Shown: piece by piece, positions 1-10,200 of the stretch
How positions within the stretch are numbered: position 1 is the stretch's first letter
Layout of the letters: each line of letters starts with the position of its first letter
NCBI RefSeq assembly: GCF_918797505.1
Contig: NC_092795.1
Span: 8,341,434-8,405,433 of the forward strand
From: Bemisia tabaci
Lineage: Eukaryota > Arthropoda > Insecta > Hemiptera > Aleyrodidae
Length of the DNA stretch: 64,000 nt
Direction of reading: 5' to 3'
The notes under the pieces: model-generated
Databases searched by the model: none
What the model was told of the DNA's origin: nothing
The model's input: only the letters and a program-made list of their open reading frames with translations
Program-made: the position numbers and the translations under genes

Positions 1-744
1 AAAATTTCCCTCGGTGATGCGATTTCGGGGCGTTCGCCACTTAACCGCGATGCGGCCCGCGGATCCGCGAAAATTGCAAATGAAGCGCCGCGCCGCGCCG
101 TGCCGCCCGGCTCGGAGTCCCGCGGCTCAAGTCCAAGGTCGTCCTCTCGCGATTTCCCGGCCGCGGGACCCGGCACACGGCACACGGCCGCTTCTGCCGC
201 CGCCGTTCTTCAGTTGCCCAGAGGATTTCCACCGGTGCTTCCCACCAGCGGCACGACGCTCCGCCACCCCAATTTCGCTTCAGTTTAACCCAACTCTTTT
301 TTTTTAGTTCTCCTCGTTCGTTTTTTTTTTTTCGAGTTGTGTGAAGGAAGAGAAGTTTGCGGCAGGAATTGTGACGGGTTTCCGAGTGCTTCAGTTCAGT
401 GCGACCGGGTAGTCTTACTCCAGAATTTGTGCGATTTTAACCGTTCATTTTGACGAGATCCCAGGCTTGTGCTCTTTCGTTGCGAAACTCTCCGGCTAAA
501 TTTGTTTTGGTTCATCTTCATTTCGTTCCTTACGTTTTCGTCGATTCGATCCCGGTGAGGCTTTAAGGAACCAGGTTCGGTGCTACACCAAAATCTACAG
601 CAATTTCCGGAGTCAATTCGTGTTTTTTCCCCTGAAAGTTTGAGGGAAATTGCGATTTCCGTCACTCGCCTGAGAATCGTTCGATATTCGTCCTTTATAA
701 TTTGATAATCGCGGGAAAATTCCTCGCGATCTGAGAATCGGACG
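1..744 (+). other. Upstream region and probable 5' UTR of the NRF-like gene
   Basis: Bases 1-280 are GC- and CpG-rich, then the sequence turns T-rich with T runs near 297-335. No TATA box is obvious. The short open frames here have no recognisable product. A stretch before the ATG at 745 presumably holds the promoter and 5' UTR, but the transcription start cannot be fixed from sequence alone. Confidence 0.4.
391..400 (+). promoter_or_regulatory. Possible arthropod initiator (two TCAGT motifs)
   Basis: TCAGT occurs twice in tandem (391-395 and 396-400), about 345 bp before the start codon. TCAGT is the arthropod initiator consensus. A single five-base motif occurs often by chance, so this is only a candidate. 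Confidence 0.2.
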
Positions 745-1211
745 ATGTACCGGATGTTTCCACGTCGCGTGCCCTCGGTAGGCGTGTTCCTGGCGGCGGC
801 CATCTTCTGGCTGGCGACCCTGGGGCCGCCCATCTCCCGCGGCGACACGGTCCACCCGCTGGACGCGGCGTTCCTCGAGTCCATCGATGCTGGCAGCCAA
901 CTTCGTGGTCGGGGAGGACGGTACGACGGACGCGACGCCGGCGAACGGGAGCCTCCACCGGAGCGTCGAGGAGATCTTCTTCGACCTGGAGCTGAGCCCG
1001 AAGACGAAGCCCGACGTCAAGCCGCGGACCAAGCGTGAGTCCCCGGAGGCCCCGGCCGTCCCGCGGGCCTCGCGCTCCGTCTGGATCACCCAGCTCCTCG
1101 CCGAGAAGCTCGCGGAGTTCCGCCCCCGCGCCACCGGCAACCCCGAGTGCAACGCCCAGAGCGAGATCTACCAGCAGCACCTCAAGAACCTCACGCTGTG
1201 GGCCATGCAAA
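745..1211 (+). CDS. NRF-like gene, exon 1: signal peptide and start of NRF domain, with a frame break
   Basis: The ATG at 745 opens a frame with a basic start and a hydrophobic run (VGVFLAAAIFWLATLG), a good signal peptide. The family-like sequence downstream, from about 890 (SVEEIFFDLELSP, then NPECNAQSEIYQQHLKNLTL), is one frame over (+1). Frame 2 is closed upstream by a TAG at 779-781, so the two parts cannot share a frame without a one-base change, probably between about 887 and 910. No intron fits that gap. Donor is A|GTAAGT at 1212, phase 1. An alternative start at ATG 887 would give a protein without a signal peptide, which is unlikely for this family. The exon is much more GC-rich than the rest of the window. 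Confidence 0.8.
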
Positions 1212-4200
1212 GTAAGTGCTACCTCATCGTAAAAGAGGAGATTTAGGTAAAATATGGGTAAACAAGGCTTAAAAAGTATTAAAACACTAAAAGGCAGGAC
1301 GTTTCGAGCTGTTCGCCAGCTTATTTTCAGCTGCAAAAACACATAAAAACAAGTAAAAAATTGAGTGGCGACCTGACCCCAGCCGTTATCACGTAAACCA
1401 CTGGAATGAGAACGGCTGGGGTCAGGTCGCCACTCAATTTTTTACTTGTTTTAAGTGTTTTTGCAGCTGAAAATGAGCTGGTAACAGCTCGAAACGTCCT
1501 GCCTTTTATGTTTTAATAATTTTTTAGCCTTGTTTACCCATACTTTAATTAAATCTCCTCTTTATTTCGTATATTCGGGCTATGTTTTTGTGCTTTATCC
1601 TCATCGTAACGCACTTGAATTTAACAAAAGGTGATTGCCAGAGGCGGATCCAGCAATTTGGCAACACCGGATCCCCCCATTTGAACCTATGTTGAATAAT
1701 CGATTCTTGTTGGAGCACCTGGCCCCTCCGAGAATCGGTGCATTTCCATATGTTAAATGGGGAAAATCAATGTTGCCGATTTGCTGGATCTGGCAATGGT
1801 GATAGCGGGTTGACTTGAACGTGTCGTTTTGACAAGAGTGTTGCAGGCTTGCCACAGTCAGGGATTTCCGGAAAATGTCAGGGACATCTAAGAAGTCAGG
1901 AAAACCTGGAAATGTTAGGGAAAAAGACGAAAATGTCAGGGAAAAATCGTTAAATTACTTTTATATGCTTCCTCGAGCGAGGTTGACGTTTCAAACAACA
2001 AATTTTACCTGAAAACTATTTCTAACTAAATCTTTTTAAACATCTGTCATTTGTTCAATCGTCAGGGAATTTCACCAAAATGTGTCAGGGAAATCAGGAA
2101 AATGTCAGGGAATTTAATTTTCCAAATTCTGTGGCAACCCTGGATCTTGCCAACGTGCGTTCAAAATTCAAAATCAGTCTGAAACCGAAGTTCCATTATA
2201 ATGACTTCTTCTCTCTATAGAGAGCAAAAGTTCATCCGACCAGCTTAAAAGAGTTATGCTGTTTGGTGAAACACTAGTCACGACCAATCAGAGAGTGGCA
2301 ACTGCAGACGCGTTTCTGGTCTGGACTGTGGTCGGACCTGAAGATTTGACTAAATTTTGAACGCACGTTGGCGAAATCACCAACACTCTAGTCACTTGAA
2401 TTTGACTGCTAATCTATTATAAGCATAACCCTCTACGGAGGCTCAAAAACTTTAGTTTTTATAGCACACGAAAGTTTTTTGTTCTGGTAACTTGAACTTC
2501 AATTCACGGAATGAGTTTTTGTTAGCTATACTAAGATTTGCATGCTTTATCAAAGAGTTTGGTTTCTATTACCGAAAACTAAGGTCCATTTGAACTGAAG
2601 TACAGTCGTTGGAACAGAAATTTTGTCCTCCAGGTAAAGTTGCCTAGCGAAATGATAGTACTGGCTACAACATTTTAGATATATCGGACCGTTTGCAGGA
2701 AAAAAAACCAGGGGCGTTGTTTCAATCAAAACTAAGGGGTGGGGGAGGAAATTGTTCATAGGGAACCAAAAGGACGCATTTAAAGAAAAAGGAACTATCT
2801 CCATTTTGACATGAGCCATACCATGCATGTATTCCTATGGATCTCAAGGCTCAGTCAGAATGGATTTAGTTCCTTTTGATTTAAATACATCGAATTTAGC
2901 GCGTGGGGAGGCGATATTGTCGAAAAATCTCCTAATAACGCCGTACTAATACTCAATAATGACCGATATTGGACCGCGTTTAACAGAAAGGAACCAAGCC
3001 ACATAAGCTATTGCCAAGTTTAACTGAGCAATTTAATTTTTTACGAGAGAACGTGTGTATGGATTCCTTTGAATGTTTTGAGGGATTTGCTTCGTACTGT
3101 TGAAATCCACGAAAATCCGCACAACTGATTCCTCGTAAAAAATTAAATTGCCCAATTAAATTGGCAATAGCTGATGAGGCTTGGTTCCGTTCTGTTTAAC
3201 GCGGTCCAAATAGCCCCTTAAGAGTGTAAACTTTGGAATGAAGGAGAAGGGGGGGGGGGGGTTGCAGCCCCCGGTTTTCCCTATGTAACACCTCTGGTCC
3301 TTAGCACCAAAAACCTAGATATTCAGCTATTGATTCCACCTTTTAAAGAGGTCTCTGACTGAAATTTTGTCGCGGACATCGTTTAAAAATAACGCACTCG
3401 ATTGTGATTCTCTGTTGCATTCTGTCCAAACAGCCGTCTGTAAACTTGGTCTTTCATAAAGCTTCATGGTGACTTGTAGTCGCCGATACCAGATGTCCAG
3501 CGGTGTGAACCATGCGTCTTTTAATACGCGTTATTCATTTGGTTAATCTCTCTCGTTCTGCCTCATTGCGTAAATTCAATCGCAGAATTGAATCGAACGA
3601 CAGTAAGTCGCTCTGATGTACAAAATGCCCCCTGCGTATGACACGAATTATGACTTTTCCAACTTTTCGAAGCGGGTTTACAAATTTATTTAAATTTTAA
3701 AGTGGGGAAAAGATGAGACTCCACTCAGAATAGTGGTCAACCTCGGCGAGGAAAAAAGCACGATAGCTAAGATCCGAAATTCTAACGGTTAATGCTCCAA
3801 ATGATTTACGACCAATTTTACCACCATTTTTCTCAAAAGGAATATTTATTAATACTAGCGACCGGCGGTAGCTCTAAAAGTCATCGTTAAGGACAGAATC
3901 CAACAACAAATAACTTCTCTCATGATACTTTCTCCGAGTATAAATGAAAATAACAATTCTTCTCTCTCAGAAACAAACTTCTAAAAATTTAATCAGATTA
4001 TTTAGTTTATATTTAAAACGAATGAAAGCCTAACGAAACAATTTGACAGTATCCAAAACCAATAGTGCAATAGCCTCACGTATGTATAGTATATAAGAGG
4101 GAAATGGATTCCATATCAGTATTACGATGCTCGGGAAAACGGCTGGGACAAAGCGTTATGGAACGATCAAACTGGTGAAGCTGCTCAATATTCAAGAGAG

Positions 4201-7200
4201 GACACATTTTTTAAACACTATTTGTCCCAGTGAAAAACCAACAAAAAATGGGTGGGTTTAGCTCATCATTTCGGCAATTTTTTGGGGGTGAGCCTGCTGT
4301 AAAAATCGTCGCCGGTGGCAAAACGTTGTTACCCTCTCGTAAGAACGCAACTACATTTCGATGTTGCCTTTCTCCTGGAAAATTACATTTTTACCGGAAG
4401 ACTCTCGAGCATTCCTAACTGATAATTTCACTGATTTTTCTCAAGTTCTTGAGCAAAAAGCAGAAAAATTTCAAACAAATATTGCACAAGTACATCTTGT
4501 AAAAAATGGAAATGGAATTTTTTTAGTCAATTTTGAAATCTTGGGATTGAGTTACGTTTCTTCTTTGGGTTACCACGAAAAGGGCGTAACTTCACATTGA
4601 GATGAGGCCGGAAAAGCATTAAATGTATGGACGTCGTGTAAAGGGTATAGTTTCGACTTTTGTCAGCACTGAAAAAAAAAAAAACTCCGGCCGTGGGAGC
4701 CGCAATTACGGGCTATATAGACATACCGTCCGTTCCGGGCTCAAAGGCCGTAAATTCCGGCTGCTGGAGCTGTAGCTTCGGCCTCTGAACCCGGAGCAAT
4801 TAAACCTACGCCTCCAGCACCCGGAATTTTCGGCCTTTGAGCCCGGAACGGACGGTAGGTCTATCTCTATATAGCCCGTAATTGCGGCTCCCACGGCCGG
4901 AGTTTTTTTTTCAGTAAGGAAGGTAACGAAATACAACGGAATACAAGAAAAAGAAAAAAATGTTACATAAAACTTGAACTTGAACATCCCTTGTGTCTTT
5001 TGAAGATGTCACGTAGATCATTACATTTGCCGGCGTCAATCTTAACTTATGGATTTGAATTGTGATGAGTGGGCGAAAAAAGCGTAAGATTACCGCGATC
5101 AGAACTTCGAATTAGCAACGGTATGCTGTCACAAAAGAATTTCAGGAACCGCTCGATCAGCTGCTAGACGTTACCGAATGGAAATTGATGATTAATAGAC
5201 TTCATTTGAATATTTTAGCCAAGGCGGCGCGCACCGATTATGCAGTCAAATATTCTTCTCTTTCGGAATCACTCAAACTCAATATTTCCGAAGGTTCCAT
5301 TGATTTCGCCCTAAAAATGGAGGAAGAGAGTAGGCCAATTATGAAGTCACGCAAATTGCACGGAAAAATTTTCGGTCCAAACTGGAAGCGAATAAAATAA
5401 ATTGGAATAATTCTTTGCGGTCGGGTTACAATGCTCATGATTACCATCAGCGCCAGCTCCAACTGACGAGTGCCTGATGCGGACGTAAAGATTTACATTC
5501 ATCGGGCATCAGGATGATCTACAAGTTTTATGTGAGAAAAGCCTGCAACTTATTCTTATTTCTGGATGAAATCTTTGCTAGATCTCTGACGGAAATTTCT
5601 TCCAGTCATTTATTCAAGCAACCTTAAATTATTAAAATCTGATCCGGGCTCGTTAGGACTAAAATTTATTCATATTTTTTTAGAGAAATGTGGGTATCAC
5701 ATTTTCTGCTTTAAACTCAACGAGGCACTTAAAATAATGAAAAATTGCTATACTGGTCCATTTACTTTGGGACTGTAAAAATTGTGATCTATATCCAAGT
5801 TTGAATGATTCGTCATCGTGCTATTGATAGTGAAAGCTGTCCAGTGGACCACTAGACGCGATAAGACTGGTCCGCTGATATAGGTAAGGCACCTAATCAA
5901 AATTCCACTCAAAAACATAAGAAATATTGCTTTAAGTATTAAAATGCCAAAAATCAACTGATAAGCTCGGAAAAAGTATTCGTAAATTCCATAAAAATCA
6001 ATTGATACAATCTTTCATCTTATGAAAAAACCGAAATTGACGGTGGCCAAAACGGCAACTGGTGACCGTTTATAATTTTAGCAAATACCCTGGTAAAAAT
6101 TGGCAGTAGAATCTGTGTTCAAAAATACCATAGACCTACAGCCGGCTGTAAGCTTTCCAATAGCTTCTATAGCCGGCTACACAATTTCTTATAGCTTTTT
6201 ATAGCCGATGGCGATTAAGCAACAGCCAGGCGATAAAGTGTATGCTAAACGTTATTAATTACGGATGCTAGGACTTAGTGAGTTTTTGGAATACTGTTCT
6301 CTTTTTGGGCCGTAGTATCTTGATTTATTTTGCGAGGAAAGCTCCGTACTTTTGATGGATGCCTGCCATTACTAATATATAAGAGCGCCTTCAGTTTCGT
6401 ATGATACTGTGCAATACCTCTGGTGTGAAATAGTTGCTACAAGCGCGCCGTGGTACGCGGCGGGCAGCCAGCGCGAAACACGCATTGGCGCCTACAAACC
6501 TAACAGGGATACTTCACGCGTTGCGCAATGCGTGAAGTATCCCTGTTAGGTTTGTAGGCGCCAGTGCGTCGCCGCTCCGCTTTGTGTTAAGCTCTAATAT
6601 TTTATCTGGCGGAGTCAGCGTTATTCAACTCATGATTTTGAAATGTTTGCACATCCTGTATGGATTATTCTCATTTTAATTTATGAAAAAAAAATATGTA
6701 GTAAAGGAAAATATAATGTGTGTTTTGTAAATATTAAGGTGGTTCCGTATAACAAACTTAATGATTTCCAAAGCACACGAATTTCTACACAATTTCTTAT
6801 AGCCTTTTATAATCGATGGCGAAAAAGCAACAGCCAGGCGATAAAGTGTAAAGCCCGGCGATAGGAACTATAGCCCGGCTGCATAATTTTTTATCGCTTC
6901 GTATAGCCCGGCCATATGATTTTCTCCGCATTCTACAGCCAGCTATATGATTTTCTGTAGCCTTCTTTAGCCGGCTATAAAAATTCCTATGGTATTTTGA
7001 AACGCAGCTCTTACCAATTTTTACCAGGGTACGTAACGATGGTGAAACTACCAGACCACGTATCACGTTTGCAGTGTTTAAAAATCTCCGCTCCCAGTTT
7101 ATTTTTTTGAAGCAGAATAAATCAATATGATTCCTTGAAGTTTTCACACAGTTTTCTTCGCACAGAGAAAAAAAAGATCAGAGAATTTTTCAAGAACTGA

Positions 7201-10200
7201 CGCTGAATAGTTTTCTATTTAAAAATAAAGTATGACAGGAAGTCTGCGACATCGCAAACCGAGATAGATAGTCTGGTAGTTTCACCGTCGATAATCAGTG
7301 TAAAACAATCAGTGTAAAGTAATCAGTGTATCTTAGACAGATATTACATATCCTTTAACTTACAGACGTTTTATTTTCAAAATGAAATCAACAGAAGGAA
7401 ACATTTTTGAGTTATGAAACAAAGTTGTGTGTTTCTTTAAGAATCTTCTCAATCGTAAATAGATTACGGACCATGTGCGGCCGAACGCGAGCCGTTTGAA
7501 CGCGCCGAGGTGCTCGACGCTCCCGCCGAATCTGCGAGGATTTGAAGTCCGCTACAGGAGAAGAGCTTCTCTGCCAAAGCCTCAGTCGTTCATCACTGAC
7601 GAAAAATCAAAGAAATTTTTGTAGAATAAGGGGCTTACCTCACTTCTCCACATAACCAGCTCGATCCAAGCAAGTCTGATACTGAGACTAAGACTAAGAG
7701 AACAGCTTTTGGATGCCTCGTGCGTGGAAGTCTTTCAGCTGACCGCGGATGAAAGAGTGGACGGCTTGTTTGACCTCTTCCACTGATTCAAAATTAACTC
7801 CTCCGAGTTCAGATTTCAGATACGGTAATAAATGGCAAACCAGACCACCATTTATTCCGTTCCTGAAATCTGAACTCGGAGGAGTTAATTTTGAATCAGT
7901 GGAAGAGGTCAAACAAGCCGTCCACTCTTTCATCCGCGGTCAGCTGAAAGACTTCCACGCACGAGGCATCCAAAAGCTGTTCTCTTAGTCTTAGTCTCAG
8001 TATCAGACTTGCTTGGATCGAGCTGGTTATGTGGAGAAGTGAGGTAAGCCCCTTATTCTACAAAAATTTCTTTGATTTTTCGTCAGTGATGAACGACTGA
8101 GGCTTTGGCAGAGAAGCTCTTCTCCTGTAGCGGACTTCAAATCCTCGCAGATTCGGCGGGAGCGTCGAGCACCTCGGCGCGTTCAAACGGCTCGCGTTCG
8201 GCCGCACATGGTCCGATTTTGTTGGCTAAAACAAAGTGTGTGTCTTTAAGAATCCTCTCAATGTAAATAGTTTACTCTGTGAAAAATCCATAAACGAGTA
8301 GTCATTTTTTCTGTCGATGAAGAAAAAGATCCAAAGATTTTATAATTCATCCGCAATAGAGGAACGTGTTTTGCAACTGTTACTCTATCTCCAGAGCATA
8401 GACGAGAAAACTAGACAGGTCGAGAAAAATGCCTGCTGAAATACATGGGCATTATCACATGCCCTGTGTATCCCGGATCTGACATAGACGGAGACGTAAA
8501 ATATTGATGCTTATTCTGTTAATGCCATATTCTGAGTGACGGCATATTTATTGCCTATCATACGATACTTAACCAGGTTAGTGACAGCTAAAGTCGATTC
8601 CATGTTTGTAAGGCCTCGGTCATCAGGAAAACATGGATAGCTGAGATTGCACTTTTCTAATGGTATTTATAGACACACAAAGTGCCCGGACGTAAGTAGT
8701 GTTAGACGGGAAACACTTTTCAAAGGAACTAGTTGGTCTAAAAACACTGAAGAAAAGAGATGCTGATTTAACTGCTGTAAAAAAGTGTGCGACAATTCAC
8801 AAAACGCTGAATTAACCGCCACAGTATAGTTACTTTACCAATGTCAAGATGTAAAACTGACTGCTGTTGCGATTAATTCAGCGTTTTGTGAGTGACACTA
8901 TTTTATATCCAGAATGTTAAATCAGATCAAATGCTGCGAGCACTTCAAGTACTTGGAAGTGCGGTTGACCCAGGATGGAAGGACGGATCAAGCTATCAGG
9001 GAAAGGAACACCTTAGCAAGGAAGGCTATAGCGATGTTAAATGGAATCCTCTGGGATCAGCGGATTTCCAAAGATAACAAGAGGAGGATATACAACGCTG
9101 TAGTAAAAAGTATATTAACATACGGATGTGAAGTTTGGCAGCTGAAGAAACGGACACAGGATATGCTAAGAGCAACGGAGATGGATTTCTGGAGAAGGTC
9201 GGCAGGAATTTCTAGGAGAGATCGGGTCCGTAATGAGTGCGTCAGATAATGGAAGTCGAAAATGACATCGTGTTCGACGTCATGACCAAACAACTTGTTT
9301 GGTATGGTCATGTCAATAGGATGACGGAAGAGAGGCTGCCAAAAAAGATGCTTGATTGGGTTCCTCCTGGGAGGAGGCGTAGGGGACGCCCAGTGAGAGG
9401 TTGGCGACAGGGGGTGTTAAGTGAGATGAGGGAGTGTCAACTCCCTGATAACCTGTGGGAAGACCGAGCTTTGTGGCGATTAGGTGTCGCAAAGCGCCAA
9501 AGAGCGCTATAACAGCGACTCGTATGTATGTATGTTAAATCAGCATCTCTTTTTTCGGTGAAGGGAAATGCGTACCTCCTTCGCTTTAATTATTTGAGAA
9601 CATTTTATAAATCCTCCGACTTATAAATCCCTATATCTGTCGAACGTTTTATACCGGGCGGAAGACATGCGTGGAAAATTGCAATGAAGTAAAATCATTA
9701 TTCGAAAAGTAGGTGAGTCGTGCGATGTGGATACCTCATTTGAGTGGAGGTATCACAATGCATGCTCAAATTATGTGCATATTGAAGCTCGCACCGACTG
9801 CACTTCTTCTTCTAGGCAGTGTTTATCGTAGTATCGAGTCTTTGTTTTGGCCGGTGACAAACCTGACGCATCATTTCTCGCCTCCTGGAAAACGTTGCAC
9901 TAGAAAAGTAGCGCACGCAGTTCTCTAATTTCGGAATTAAAGAGTCAAGGTGTGAAGAAATTATGAATACTCTTCTTTACACGTTAAGATCGAATGGAGA
10001 CTTTCAAAAATAAGTTTTACGCCTGAAAAATGCTCTCACGCCCTCCCTCGGAAGAGGTTCATTCTTTTAAGATTCGGAGGAAGTTTTCCGTAAATTAAGA
10101 AAAAACGAGCACAGCCTTAACAATCTGTAAAGACCGATCTTTAAGTTAGATCTATAAATGGAAAATCTCATATGAGTGCATATGCTGTATATGAATAAAT

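Larger units (their letters stand above)
7467..8215. repeat. 749-bp palindrome carrying inverted copies of a mariner-like transposase tail
   Basis: Two arms of about 370 bp (7467-7837 and 7847-8215) are near-perfect complements with a loop of about 10 bp. Outer ends CGGACCATGTGCGGCC and GGCCGCACATGGTCCG. Outside the palindrome, a direct repeat of about 48 bp (7418-7468 and 8229-8275, containing TCTTTAAGAATC) brackets it. Each arm encodes the same C-terminal transposase remnant. Confidence 0.85.
8745..9560. repeat. CACTG-end foldback element interrupted by a retrotransposon
   Basis: Left end CACTGAAGAAAAGAGATGCT, right end AGCATCTCTTTTTTCGGTG, flanked on both sides by AA (2-bp target duplication). 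Inside, 8784-8816 (GTGTGCGACAATTCACAAAA) pairs with 8868-8898. The non-LTR fragment at 8926-9531 splits the right arm. Confidence 0.75.

Noticed and set aside
887..1246. Separate small gene starting at ATG 887
   Set aside because: It lacks a signal peptide, and the sequence after 1211 is intron; the family match makes it part of exon 1.
5185..5462. Overlapping open frames on both strands
   Set aside because: Neither shows a motif or plausible start context; no neighbour or splice evidence.
7694..7988. Two 79-codon proteins, one on each strand
   Set aside because: They are mirror images produced by the palindrome and contain the tail of a dead transposase.
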